64,000 nucleotides of DNA from Vibrio sp. J1-1 (GCF_021728395.1 NZ_JAKKCM010000002.1:434001-498000), one strand, 5' to 3'; numbered from the stretch's first letter, positions 54,923 to 63,947 are shown. Translations and numbers: made by a program. The notes: a model not told the origin generated them from the letters alone.

Positions 54923-55304
54923 GTGGCTTTATTAATTGTTGTCTTTTGGCGCAGGATACTAACAAATATCCCTGAAAATGTAATGGTAAGATAGATAAAA
55001 GGTGATTCAACTGTATTTTATTTGTGTCTCGCTGGTGGGTCGAGGGTGTGAATGAGCTTTGCCATTAGCCTAAATCTGTATTTAATCCATTGTCAATACA
55101 GGGCTTGCGAAAAATGGCTGGTGAATTAGCGTGCTAGATTTGCGGGATATCGGTTCAAAATGAGCATCTATTCTGCACTTGTTTGCCATTAACGCAAATA
55201 TGACAGTAATTTAATACAGGATACGGTATTCTCTCCCACCTTTGTTATATCCCTGAGCGTGTCTTAGTGAATTATTGGCCGCGCAATCTTAAGAAATTTC
55301 TCCA
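54923..55304. other. intergenic region, nothing recognised
   Basis: About 380 A/T-rich bases of divergent spacer between the DUF2946-like gene and the membrane/winged-helix gene. It must hold both promoters; I see no other structure that I can support. Confidence 0.5.
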
Positions 55305-56360
55305 ATGAAATACGAACAACAGATCGAGTTTCGATACCCTAAAGGTCGCTTTGCCATGGTGAGTGTTTACGCATTCACGGGGGCGGCGATATTAGCATCG
55401 ACCATTTTTTCTCTTTTGCTGTTTTTGTCTATAGACGAAAACCCGATGATGCAGACTTTGTTTGGTGGTCTGGCTATCATATTCGAAGCCGGTAAGTTCT
55501 ATGCCTGGTATGAGTACGGCGAACGTCGCGCTCACAGAAACTATCCCGGTGCGATTACCGCATTGGTGTTTTACTCTGTGCTCGCAGCCATCTCTATTGG
55601 CGGTAGTATTGGCGGCATAAACAGTGCGACCAATAGTGCGCAAAGTCATATATCAGTTGAACAAGCAAAAGTAGACGCGTTCAACCGCCAGATTGAGGCT
55701 ATCGACAAGCAGATCGAGCTGAACAATATTGCTGCTCAGAAATATATCGAGATGGAACGTATTGCCACAGGTGTTACGCGAATTCAGGAGCAAAACAAAA
55801 CACTGCGCGAAGAGCAGCAAAAGCTGGCTATGGAGCGTGACAGCTTACCGCCAGTAACTCAAGGTTCAGTCATCGGATTGATCGACAGTCTCGCGAAAGC
55901 GTTTGGTACGAGCTCTCAGCATGCTCAGCTTGGGCTGGTTGTGTTCTTATCAATTCTTCTCGACTTTTTTGCCGCGTTCTTTGTTGGCTTAATTGGTGAA
56001 GAACAACGTTTTCGTTATTTCTACCGACGTTACGATGGGATTAGACTAGAACGAATTCGAGATATCGAACCAGAGCCTGCAGGTTACCTTCCTCACATTA
56101 AAGAAGATCAAGAGCCAGTGGTGCAAGAGGAAAAGGTTGAAGAACCAAAAGCACCAGATGAGCCTAAACCTTTGATCGAGCAAGTGAGTGATGCACTCCG
56201 ATCGCATCAGATTACTTGCACTAAAAAAGCGGTGGCTAAGGAATTTAGGCTGTCTGCTGAAGAGGTAGACAAGGTGTTTGAAACGCTTGCAGAGCAGGGG
56301 CTTGTCGGTAAAAAAGCAAACCACCACTACCACTGGATTGGTGAAAAAGAAGCGGCATAG
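55305..56360 (+). CDS. membrane protein with coiled coil and C-terminal winged-helix-like domain
   Basis: A 351-residue protein I do not recognise by name. Three transmembrane helices lie at about 16-43, 47-69 and 83-105. A long heptad-rich coiled coil follows at about 115-185 (SVEQAKVDAFNRQIEAIDKQIELNN...). A fourth helix is at about 207-229. After a Pro/Glu-rich linker (about 252-285) comes a small helical domain ITCTKKAVAKEFRLSAEEVDKVFETLAEQGLVGKK that looks like a winged helix. The layout suggests a membrane-bound sensor or scaffold whose cytoplasmic end may touch DNA or another protein; this is inference. Single gene with its own terminator. Confidence 0.75.
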   Translation: MKYEQQIEFRYPKGRFAMVSVYAFTGAAILASTIFSLLLFLSIDENPMMQTLFGGLAIIFEAGKFYAWYEYGERRAHRNYPGAITALVFYSVLAAISIGGSIGGINSATNSAQSHISVEQAKVDAFNRQIEAIDKQIELNNIAAQKYIEMERIATGVTRIQEQNKTLREEQQKLAMERDSLPPVTQGSVIGLIDSLAKAFGTSSQHAQLGLVVFLSILLDFFAAFFVGLIGEEQRFRYFYRRYDGIRLERIRDIEPEPAGYLPHIKEDQEPVVQEEKVEEPKAPDEPKPLIEQVSDALRSHQITCTKKAVAKEFRLSAEEVDKVFETLAEQGLVGKKANHHYHWIGEKEAA

Positions 56361-56381
56361 CGCGCAATCTGAATGGTAAAA

Positions 56382-56409
56382 CAAAAGAGCGTCAATTGAC
56401 GCTCTTTTG
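56382..56409. terminator. bidirectional terminator
   Basis: A perfect 12-bp stem CAAAAGAGCGTC / GACGCTCTTTTG with a 4-base loop. It serves the membrane/winged-helix gene and the convergent small exported protein gene. Confidence 0.9.
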
Positions 56410-56428
56410 CTATCTATACACTAGAGAT

Positions 56429-56716
56429 CTAATCTTTAGTCAGCTTTTTAGTTACATCTTTGACTGTTTTCTTTTCCTTTTCAGGTGTGACCGCATCAAC
56501 GGCTTTGCCTGCAATCCCGTCATCAGGGACCTTATCAGCTGCTGTATCTTTTAATGCCTCTTTAGGTGTACAGCGCCCACCAACACCAACCACCGCTTTG
56601 GTCGCTGCGGCTTTCGCTGCCTTGCCAGCATCACAGTCTGGGTCAAGGACGCCCGCATATGTTGCTGTTGAGCCGAATAGAAGGATCACCAGAGCTAAAT
56701 TACATTTCTTCATCAT
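56429..56716 (-). CDS. small exported hypothetical protein
   Basis: A 95-residue protein with a signal peptide (MMKKCNLALVILLFGSTATYAG). The mature part is Ala/Lys/Asp-rich and low in complexity (DAGKAAKAAATKAVVGVG, VPDDGIAGKAVDAVTPEKEKKTVKD), with two cysteines (DPDCDA and GRCTPKEA) that may pair. I do not recognise a family. A GTG two codons earlier (56722) is an alternative start. It ends 19 bases from the shared terminator. Confidence 0.65.
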   Translation of the reverse strand: MMKKCNLALVILLFGSTATYAGVLDPDCDAGKAAKAAATKAVVGVGGRCTPKEALKDTAADKVPDDGIAGKAVDAVTPEKEKKTVKDVTKKLTKD

Positions 56717-56880
56717 TGTCACCGTTGGGGTTAAACATAACTAAAGTGTAATTGAGTTATGTGAGTTATGTGAGTTTGTTAGTAATGAAAATCGTTCTGC
56801 TTCTAACATGCAGTGAAACCAGTAAAAACCAGAATTTGAAGTAGACTGAATAGAGCGAATTAGAAACTCAAGGAGTCAGT

Positions 56881-57810
56881 ATGTTTTCATATTTGGTCAG
56901 CAGAAGTATTGAAATCGAAAAGTCTCAAAAAGAAATTATCGACTATCTGAAGGATTTTAAGAACTGGCCAGAATGGTCTCCGTGGGTCATTCTCGAACCA
57001 AGCTGTGAACGCACTTATCTTGGAGACCAAGGGCATGTAGGAGCAGCGTATGAGTGGAATGGTCAGCGTATAGGCTCTGGCTCCATTGTGCTAGAGAGTA
57101 CCCAGGAGCACCGCTTGGATATGGAACTTCACTTTTTCCGACCGATGAAAAGTAATGGTAAAGTAACGCTAATGGTGACACCGTCACAAAAAGGCTGTTT
57201 AGTTGAATGGCAAATGCATTCATCCGTTCCATGGCATCTGTTTTTCCTTAAAGGCTTCTTCAGGTCAATGATATCAATGGATTTTGACCGTGGCCTAAAA
57301 ATGCTTAAAAGCCAATTAGAAACCGGGCAAGTACGGTCAAAACTTGTAGAGATAGCTAATCGCAAACAGCCAACCATTCACTATGTTGGTATGCAGGGGG
57401 CAGGTGCAATTCCCGAACTGGGAGCTATCATAAACGAACATATAAACCGATTGAAAGTAATGGCGGCAGCTGAAAATCTGTCAGTGAATGGTGCGATGTT
57501 TTGTTACTACCTCTCAATGGATATGAAGCTGGGTCAGTTTGAATTTATCACCTGTTTACCTGTCGATAGCCAAATTACAGTCCCAGAAGGATTTGTTGCT
57601 GGAACAATACCGGAGTGTGAGACGTTTGTAGTTGAACATCGGGGAGAATATCGACTACTGGGTAATGCTTGGGCGATGGCAATGAATTTAACTCGCAGTA
57701 GCGGCGTTAAAGTGAAAAGCAAACCCCTTGGAATCGAGCGTTACTTAAATAGCCCCGAAGAGGTTGAGCAAGAGAACTTAAGAACTGAGGTGATACTTTT
57801 CGAAAGGTGA
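56881..57810 (+). CDS. SRPBCC domain - GyrI-like effector-binding domain fusion
   Basis: A 309-residue soluble protein. Residues 1-150 form an SRPBCC (polyketide-cyclase/START-like) domain: SRSIEIEKSQKEIIDYLKDFKNWPEWSPW at the start and SSVPWHLFFLKGFFRSMISMDFDRGLKMLKSQLE near its end. Residues 160-309 form a GyrI/AraC-type effector-binding domain (PECETFVVEHRGEYRLLGNAWAMAMNL). Both bind small hydrophobic or drug-like ligands. There is no DNA-binding region. The start follows AAGGAGTCAGT. It is a single gene; role unknown, perhaps ligand sequestration. Confidence 0.82.
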   Translation: MFSYLVSRSIEIEKSQKEIIDYLKDFKNWPEWSPWVILEPSCERTYLGDQGHVGAAYEWNGQRIGSGSIVLESTQEHRLDMELHFFRPMKSNGKVTLMVTPSQKGCLVEWQMHSSVPWHLFFLKGFFRSMISMDFDRGLKMLKSQLETGQVRSKLVEIANRKQPTIHYVGMQGAGAIPELGAIINEHINRLKVMAAAENLSVNGAMFCYYLSMDMKLGQFEFITCLPVDSQITVPEGFVAGTIPECETFVVEHRGEYRLLGNAWAMAMNLTRSSGVKVKSKPLGIERYLNSPEEVEQENLRTEVILFER

Positions 57811-57886
57811 GGCCTTAATAATACGTTTTTAAATAGAGTAAAATGTCTTTTGGGTATCCGTATTTAATGTCTACTGTGTCACGTAA

Positions 57887-57902
57887 GGTGATAAAAGTCA
57901 CA
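57887..57902. promoter_or_regulatory. candidate CRP site
   Basis: GGTGA-N6-TCACA matches the CRP half sites at 4 and 5 of 5 bases, 141 bases upstream of the 32-residue small gene. The distance is large, so the target is uncertain. Confidence 0.4.
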
Positions 57903-58042
57903 TGGCGAGTCTTAATTACCAAAGTTACAACTTACTGTAATAAATATTTAATATAGGTATGCATTGTAAAAAAACTTTAGTTTAGACATAGTGTTATTAA
58001 GTCGTTAAGAAACGGCTTTAAACAGTAAACAGGAGATCGCCT

Positions 58043-58141
58043 ATGCATAACGAAATGATTCAACCTTCACACTTCGGCATTATTGGCCGTACATGCATTG
58101 CCTCAATCATCATGATTGCGGGTGTTTTCACTCTTCTTTAA
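58043..58141 (+). CDS. small membrane peptide, 32 residues
   Basis: A short gene reading MHNEMIQPSHFGIIGRTC then a hydrophobic run ASIIMIAGVFTLL and TAA at 58139-58141. A strong ribosome binding site AGGAGA is seven bases before ATG. The hydrophobic segment (about 19-32) could span or dock on the membrane, with a charged N-terminus in the cytoplasm. I do not recognise it. It stands alone in the 57811-58248 gap, with a CRP-like site well upstream. Confidence 0.6.
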   Translation: MHNEMIQPSHFGIIGRTCIASIIMIAGVFTLL

Positions 58142-58248
58142 CAGAGTTGTAGATTCTAAACTTCTACATAGAAAACGATGCAAAATTCAGGGAATTACCT
58201 TAGATGTTTACAAGGTATTCCCCTGAACTCTCACTTAGCTCAATCCCG

Positions 58249-59502
58249 TTAGTCCACCAAGCTAAAAATCAAAGCACTCACCGCGACAATACCAGTCAAT
58301 AAGACAAAGTAAGTAGATAGCTTCCCGCGATAGTCTTTTAAAGATTCAATTTTATACACAGCCATCATTGGCATAATGAATAAAATCATTGCGATAACTG
58401 GGCCTGAAAGGGCTTCCATCATACCAAGAATACTTGGATTCATGATCGCAGCTATCCAAATCGAAATAAACAGCACTACAACACTAACCTTATCTGCTCG
58501 GCGTTGAGGTAGATTTGAATTCTTCGTTAGTAGTCCATTCAGGCTTTCTCTTGCGCCCAAAAAATGACCAAGGAAAGATGAAGTGATCGCAACAAAAGCG
58601 ACTAAAGGTCCCAGCGTTGCAATGAATGGGTTATCTGTAGCATTCGCTAAATAGGACAACACAGATACGTTTTGCGCTTTTGCTTCAGAGAGTTGCTGCG
58701 GCGAAAGGGACAAAACGCATGAGAAAACAAACAGAAGTACAAAAGCGATCAGCATGATGCTTGTACGACGGAGTATGAGTTCGGCTTTAAAGTCTGCCTC
58801 TTTCCCGTAATGGCGTCGCTGCACATTGGCAAAGCTTGATATAGCAGCTGCGTGGCTAAAGGAGAAAATGACCACAGGTACGGCTAACCACATGGTGTTT
58901 GCAAAGGAACCCACTTCTGGCGCATTTAGCACTGGCATCGTCCAGTTAGGCATCAAATAGATTGATAGGAAAGCAAGGATAGCGACTAACGGGTATACCA
59001 TAACCGCAAATGCACGTAGCATTGCCTTCTCTCCAGCCATCATGATCGTAATCAAGCCAAAAACGAGAACACCAGAAAGAAGAGGGCGCGATAGTGACTC
59101 CATGCCTGCTTGATTGACCATAAAACTATCAACGGTATTGGTAATACCTACGCCATAGATCAGCAGAATTGGAAAGATAGACAGAAAATACAGCAATGAA
59201 ATCGCACGTCCCGCTTTTGCGCCAAAGTGCTCCTCTACCACATCCGTAAAGTCGGCATTTTTAATTTTTGAAGACAAGACAAATCGAGCCAACCCTCGGT
59301 GTGCAAGAAAAGTCATAGGAAAAGCCAGGAGCGCCATAATGACTAACGGCCAAAAGCCACCAATACCTAAGTTGATTGGAAGGAATAAAATACCAGCACC
59401 TACAGCGGTGCCAAAAAGACTAAGCACCCAATGTGTGTCGTGTTTAGACCATGCTGTTGTGTTTAACTCACTATAACCTAAGGTTTTTTGAGACTCTTTC
59501 AC
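58249..59502 (-). CDS. serine/threonine transporter, SdaC-like (HAAAP family)
   Basis: A 417-residue permease with about 11 transmembrane helices. The start carries LSLFGTAVGAGILFLPINLGIGGFWPL (about 28-54), the classical HAAAP/SdaC opening, followed by VVEEHFGAKAGRAIS and PVVIFSFSHAAAISSFANVQRRHYGKEA (about 209-236). It is a proton-coupled serine importer in the SdaC/TdcC group. A CRP site lies about 51 bases upstream, as expected for this catabolic transporter. Monocistronic. Confidence 0.9.
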   Translation of the reverse strand: MKESQKTLGYSELNTTAWSKHDTHWVLSLFGTAVGAGILFLPINLGIGGFWPLVIMALLAFPMTFLAHRGLARFVLSSKIKNADFTDVVEEHFGAKAGRAISLLYFLSIFPILLIYGVGITNTVDSFMVNQAGMESLSRPLLSGVLVFGLITIMMAGEKAMLRAFAVMVYPLVAILAFLSIYLMPNWTMPVLNAPEVGSFANTMWLAVPVVIFSFSHAAAISSFANVQRRHYGKEADFKAELILRRTSIMLIAFVLLFVFSCVLSLSPQQLSEAKAQNVSVLSYLANATDNPFIATLGPLVAFVAITSSFLGHFLGARESLNGLLTKNSNLPQRRADKVSVVVLFISIWIAAIMNPSILGMMEALSGPVIAMILFIMPMMAVYKIESLKDYRGKLSTYFVLLTGIVAVSALIFSLVD

Positions 59503-59552
59503 TGAGGAATTGCCTTTGCATAAATAATAATGTGGCAGATGGTATATTTTTT

Positions 59553-59568
59553 AGTGATTGTTATCACA
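59553..59568 (-). promoter_or_regulatory. CRP site upstream of the SdaC-like gene
   Basis: AGTGA-N6-TCACA (extended as TTTTAGTGATTGTTATCACA) matches the CRP consensus except for one base, 51-66 bases before the start codon. The placement fits cAMP-CRP activation of the transporter. Confidence 0.65.
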
Positions 59569-59990
59569 TTGGTCAGGTGGTGAATCATACTATAAAAAAG
59601 GTCAATTCATAAATTATCAAACCATGAATATTTTAAAAAAGCAGTTGTATATATAATTAAAAATACACTATGTTGGATTAATGTGCTTTTTTGTTCTGTT
59701 TTTTTGGAATTTGATTTTGTGGTTGAGTTTTAAACACAAAGGAGTGTTCTGGGGCAATGTTTTCGAAAGGAATATGAACATTGATGGCTATTATACAAAA
59801 CTAAATCCGTTTATAGGCCGAGAATTCAAAGTGATTATTACCGTATCATGGATTTTTGCACGATAATGAGTGACATTTGCACTCTATCAGTGCGAAGGAA
59901 TTAGGGCTATAAACTGAAAGCTTAATAAGTTGTTGTTATATAAGTGCTTTTAAAGTTGGCACTTCTATTGCTATGTAATATATGTTCATC

Positions 59991-60113
59991 GTTAACTCGA
60001 TGCACCGCTCTCCTTAGCAGGCGGAGAAGCGGGATAGGGTATTACTTTTGTTAAATGTACTAACAGCGTTTAAGGCAGTGCAGCCTCTCTCGATTCGAGA
60101 GAGGTTTTTTTTT
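59991..60113 (+). ncRNA. candidate small RNA
   Basis: A transcription unit with no reading frame. A promoter-like TTGGCA (59956-59961) and TATATG (59979-59984) are 17 bases apart, giving a start near 59991. A first hairpin forms from CCGCTCTCC and GGAGAAGCGG (60004-60032). An unpaired stretch follows (ATTACTTTTGTTAAATGTACTAACA), and the end is a perfect terminator at 60084-60112 with T8. The layout (5' stem-loop, A/U-rich single strand, terminator) is that of a Hfq-dependent regulatory RNA of about 120 bases. I cannot name it. The rest of the 59503-60320 gap holds the CRP site and no supported gene. Confidence 0.6.
60084..60112 (+). terminator. intrinsic terminator of the candidate RNA
   Basis: CCTCTCTCGA and its complement form a 10-bp stem with a one-base formal loop (opening to five), followed by eight T. 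No gene lies directly upstream on this strand, so it must end a non-coding transcript. Confidence 0.9.
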
Positions 60114-60320
60114 GCTCGTCGTATCGTTCGGTATCATCACTGACATTGTTATCCCCAACTAATTTGTGAGTAACACAATCAAACTTTTGGTGAACTTGCT
60201 GAATCTGCTCAATAGGTCAACAAACCCTAAGGTATACGTCTAGCATTGATTGTAATGGGAAACGTGGTACAACTACGTTTATTATTTTGAAGATATTAAA
60301 AGCCGATAATAAGAGGGAAT

Positions 60321-61274
60321 ATGAGCAGTATTTTGGAATGTATCCGCACGGTAGGACGCGGAGAGCGAGGCAGAAAACCTCTTAACTTTGATCAGGCCTT
60401 CCAAGTAATGGATGAATACTTGAACGGTGAGTTTGACGATGACCAGATGGCGATGCTTTTGATGCTCATTCGAGTGCAAAACGAAACTCAGCAAGAAATC
60501 GCAGGCTTTGTGAAAGCATTTCAGTCTCGTATGCCTGCAATAGGCGCAGATATTGACTGGCCTTGCTATGCAGGTAAACGTCAAGCTGCAGGGCAACCAT
60601 GGCACCTTCTGTCAGCAAAAATCCTTTCGAATAACGGCTATAAAGTCTTGCTGCATGGCTATCATGATCGTCAGTCTGGACGCAGACATGCAGAAGATTA
60701 CCTAAGCCAGCTTAACATTCAAAAAGCGCAATCCACGGAAGAGGCGAAACGAGTACTTGAGACAGAAAATATTGTTTACCTACCTTTAAGCGTCTTTGCG
60801 CCTCAAGCTGAAAAGATGATTGGTTGGAAAAATCGTTATGGATTGAGAACGCCGATTAATACGGTTGTTCGCGCATTAAATCCTGGTCAAGCGACAATTG
60901 GAATTCGCGGCAGTTTTCACCCTGGGTTTCAGCAGCTTCATGCAGAAGTCGAGCATGAGATAGGACAAACACGTCATGCAGTTGTGTCGTTCAAAGGTCA
61001 ATCTGGAGAATCGGAATATAATCCAAAAGTCAGCCAAACCGTTTGGTTGAGCCAAACCAGCGGAGTCACTTCGCACTACTGGACTGAGCAAATGATATCT
61101 GAAGTACCTTTGCCATCCTCTTGCCTGTTTGAGACACCAGAGCAAGATTTAACACAAATGGCAAATACGGTGATTGCAACAACGGCAGTTGTACTGTTTG
61201 CTGAAATACAAGACCGAGAAAAAGCTTATGAACGAGCGTTTTCGATGTGGGAGAGTTATATTCAAGAAGCGTAG
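60321..61274 (+). CDS. ybiB: glycosyl transferase-family protein YbiB (TrpD2)
   Basis: A 317-residue protein of the TrpD2 group, related in fold to anthranilate phosphoribosyltransferase. E. coli YbiB binds DNA/RNA and is part of the SOS response. Visible segments are GRGERGRKPLNFDQAFQVMDEYL (about 12-34), WKNRYGLRTPINTVVRALNPG (about 173-193) and IGIRGSFHPGFQQLH. The PRPP-binding glycine-rich loop of true TrpD (GTGGD) is absent, as in other YbiB proteins. The start follows AGAGGGA. Monocistronic. Confidence 0.87.
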   Translation: MSSILECIRTVGRGERGRKPLNFDQAFQVMDEYLNGEFDDDQMAMLLMLIRVQNETQQEIAGFVKAFQSRMPAIGADIDWPCYAGKRQAAGQPWHLLSAKILSNNGYKVLLHGYHDRQSGRRHAEDYLSQLNIQKAQSTEEAKRVLETENIVYLPLSVFAPQAEKMIGWKNRYGLRTPINTVVRALNPGQATIGIRGSFHPGFQQLHAEVEHEIGQTRHAVVSFKGQSGESEYNPKVSQTVWLSQTSGVTSHYWTEQMISEVPLPSSCLFETPEQDLTQMANTVIATTAVVLFAEIQDREKAYERAFSMWESYIQEA

Positions 61275-61374
61275 CAATTGACGTTTTTTAATGTTTCGCT
61301 TGATAAACGAAGTTGATGTGAAGATGGCTATTTGCATAGCGCATCTTCATTACTAAATCACTGCAACTCTAGCA

Positions 61375-62373
61375 TCAGGCAATCTTAGTCAACCAGTTAT
61401 GAGTGTCTGGTGCTTTACCCCACTGGATATCATTAAGCGCTTGACGTAATTTTTGCGCTGCTGGGCCAGCTTCGCCGTTGCCAACCTTGTATTCCTGACC
61501 ATTATGAATAAGCGTGCCTACTGAAGTCAGTACAGCTGCTGTGCCGGAAAGCATCGCTTCTACCCCTGGTTTAGCTGCGCGCTCAAGCAACTCTTCAACA
61601 GAGACTTCACGCTCTGTCACAGTCATACCAAGATCTTTAGCAATCGTTAGAATACTCGAGCGTGTTACCCCGTGTAAGAAGCTTGAGTCTAAGCCTTTCG
61701 TAATAACTTCATTACCATCAACAATAAGGAAGTTCGCAGCACCTGTTTCTGTAATGTAGCCGTTTGGACAGAATAATATTTGGTCTGCCTGGTACTTTGA
61801 TTTCGCTTCTAACGTTGGGGCTAACGCGCTGGCGTAGTTACCACCACTTTTGATCATACCCATGTGTGGTGCACAACGTTGGCCGGTTTCATCTAGCAGT
61901 AGACGTAATGCATGTGCACCGCCAGAGAAATAATCACCTACTGGAGAAAGCAGGATATAAAGCATAGATGAAAGTGATGGCGCTGCTGCTTTACCAACTG
62001 CCGCCTCTGTACCAATGTGAGTTGGACGAATGTACATTGAGCCTGGTGGCAAAGGCACTTCAGATGAGAACTCAGATACAATATCAACAATCATTTTTGA
62101 TACTTGTTCTTTATCAATCTCAGGTAGAGAGAGTAGCTGACTACTTTGAGCAAAACGCTCGACGTTTTGATCCATTCGAAAAATGTGTACGCTGCCATCT
62201 TCGTGACGGAATGCTTTCAGACCTTCGAAGCAAGTGCTTGAGTAATGCAATACGTGAGCGCCGGGATGAAGTGAAATACTGTCTGATGTAACGATCTGTG
62301 TGTCAGACCATTGATTATTTTCAAATGTTGCTAATGCCATCCTAGGCATAAACTCAGTACCAAAAGCCGCCAT
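61375..62373 (-). CDS. ilvE: branched-chain amino acid aminotransferase
   Basis: A 332-residue class IV PLP aminotransferase. The opening HPGAHVLHYSSTCFEGLKAFRHEDG (about 39-63) and the PLP-lysine segment GMIKSGGNYASALAPT (about 172-187) are visible, and ITETGAANFLIVDGNEVITK (about 206-225) is the substrate-loop region. It is the long (BCAT type 2) form. It transfers amino groups between leucine, isoleucine or valine and 2-oxoglutarate, supplying substrate for the keto-acid dehydrogenase at 47471-50686. ATG 62373 has AAAGGAG; the frame opens seven codons earlier. Confidence 0.92.
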   Translation of the reverse strand: MAAFGTEFMPRMALATFENNQWSDTQIVTSDSISLHPGAHVLHYSSTCFEGLKAFRHEDGSVHIFRMDQNVERFAQSSQLLSLPEIDKEQVSKMIVDIVSEFSSEVPLPPGSMYIRPTHIGTEAAVGKAAAPSLSSMLYILLSPVGDYFSGGAHALRLLLDETGQRCAPHMGMIKSGGNYASALAPTLEAKSKYQADQILFCPNGYITETGAANFLIVDGNEVITKGLDSSFLHGVTRSSILTIAKDLGMTVTEREVSVEELLERAAKPGVEAMLSGTAAVLTSVGTLIHNGQEYKVGNGEAGPAAQKLRQALNDIQWGKAPDTHNWLTKIA

Positions 62374-62856
62374 TGTGACTCCTTTCTTATTCAAATTATC
62401 AAGCAGATAGCTCTGCTCTGTTCAATATGCGTGTTTGCATTATATGTTTTTAAACTTTGTGCGTTAACAAACAAGTAACGATTGTAAGCGTTCTGGCGTG
62501 CTAAGACTTAGAGCAGAGTGGCAAAAATTAGCATAAAGATAGTTTCAATCAGAATGTTATCTGTATCGCACAAGGTTAGCTTGTAAAGCCATGATGAATG
62601 GAAAATGTGAGAACAGCAAGCAGAATGTCGCATGCGATACGGATAGATATATGAATTACCCCGATCTCAGGATACTCAATGCCAATCAGCCCAGAGATTA
62701 AGTGTCTTGGGTTAGTTGCCTTATCAACCGTTCAGGTGATACTTGAGTGATTGACCGCCTCGTCGCAAGGTAAATATCTATACAAAACCATTTGTTTTGC
62801 TGTGCGTGTTTGACACGGAATTGCGATATCTACATTACTAGCGCTGGTATTACCCA
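62374..62856. other. intergenic region, nothing recognised
   Basis: About 480 bases between the aminotransferase (minus) and the PPC-domain gene (minus). It must carry the aminotransferase promoter. I see no attenuator peptide rich in Leu, Ile or Val codons, no hairpin-T-run and no gene. Confidence 0.5.
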
Positions 62857-63264
62857 TTAAACTGGGATTGTATTCACCTCTAGCTCAGTATAGCCAGTGC
62901 TTTCATCCATCTCTCGGCTAAAGGTGAGGTTAGTGTAACTATGGATGATGAGCTCGGCAGTAGTATCAATGATCGTGCCTTCCATTAAGTGCCCACCCCA
63001 AACGTGTCCTTGCTCGTCCGAAAGCGAAATATGTACATGTTGATGCTCGGGTGTCAAAGTGCCCATTACCGACACAATTTCTAAAGGCTCTTGTTTCATT
63101 AAAGTTGATTTAGCACCAGCGAGACGAAGCTGGAGTTGTGACACACAACCGACGCAAGAAGCGATTGACCCCGCCTTGATGTTATGATCCCTAACGATCT
63201 CCGTGAGACATTGTTTAAGATCCATGCCCTTGGTTAATCTCATTGCAATGACGTTGATTGACAT
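62857..63264 (-). CDS. PPC-domain (DUF296) protein
   Basis: A 135-residue protein of the plant and prokaryote conserved (PPC/DUF296) family. Typical segments are NVIAMRLTKGMDLKQCLTEI at the start, GSIASCVGCVSQLQLRLA (about 32-49), LEIVSVMGTLTPEHQHVHISLSDEQGHVWGGHLMEGTII (about 61-99) with the conserved HxH and GGH. It forms trimers in known structures and may bind a metal. It starts one base after the TetR stop, so it is the second gene of that unit. AAGGAAA precedes its ATG. Confidence 0.85.
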   Translation of the reverse strand: MSINVIAMRLTKGMDLKQCLTEIVRDHNIKAGSIASCVGCVSQLQLRLAGAKSTLMKQEPLEIVSVMGTLTPEHQHVHISLSDEQGHVWGGHLMEGTIIDTTAELIIHSYTNLTFSREMDESTGYTELEVNTIPV

Positions 63265-63265
63265 T

Positions 63266-63841
63266 TTATTTCCTTATCAAAGTCAGTAAACACGATAATG
63301 CAGTGTCTAAATCTTCATAACGTTTGGCCTTGCCGAGCACCCGCATGCCTTGCATGTTGTTGAGAATAAAACAGGCTAATTCTGCTGGTTTGAACGTGTT
63401 AGGAATGAACGTTTCCCTTTGCGCGTTTTCTATTGCCTCAGTCATGATCTCGATGAGGTGGTCAAACAAAAAATGCCCCATACGTAACACATCTTTATCT
63501 TCGCCTGCGTGTTCAACCAATGCATTTTGAACAAAACATCCGCAGTTACTTTTGCGCTGAAGTGTGGCAAAGGCCGTCAAAAAGGTTTCGATTTCCCTTA
63601 GGGAAGCTCCGTTTTTACTCAAATCAACCAGAGAAGGTAAAGACACTTTTTTAAGGTAAGTATCCAGAGCCTCATAATAAAGCTGTTGTTTGTCACCATA
63701 AGTATTGTAAAGACTGAACCGGTTGATGTTCAGCTCCTCTGTGAGATCGGATATCGAAGTATTTGAAAAACCTTTGCGCCAGAACAGATTCATGGCGACC
63801 AAGAGCTTCTCATCTCGGTCGAAGTTAGCTTTTCTTGCCAT
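63266..63841 (-). CDS. TetR-family transcriptional regulator
   Basis: A 191-residue TetR regulator. The N-terminal DNA-binding domain is at about 8-55 (NTSISDLTEELNINRFSLYNTYGDKQQLYYEALD), and the effector domain has FVQNALVEHAGEDKD. It is of the type often divergent to an oxidoreductase or transferase gene. A palindromic site lies in the divergent region to its right. The frame is open four codons further upstream (63853). It is coupled with the PPC gene. Confidence 0.88.
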   Translation of the reverse strand: MARKANFDRDEKLLVAMNLFWRKGFSNTSISDLTEELNINRFSLYNTYGDKQQLYYEALDTYLKKVSLPSLVDLSKNGASLREIETFLTAFATLQRKSNCGCFVQNALVEHAGEDKDVLRMGHFLFDHLIEIMTEAIENAQRETFIPNTFKPAELACFILNNMQGMRVLGKAKRYEDLDTALSCLLTLIRK

Positions 63842-63947
63842 ATAGGTACCCATCCAGAAATTATTGCTTTAGTTTATCTTCCAATCTTATGAAATGTAGA
63901 GCAATTATATTCTTGACTGATCGTTTAGAAACTGGCTACAGTATAAC

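Noticed and set aside
59681-59866. A 61-codon plus-strand frame with an aromatic, hydrophobic start
   Set aside because: There is no ribosome binding site and the composition follows the A/T-rich spacer. The candidate small RNA and CRP site explain the conserved-looking parts of the gap better.
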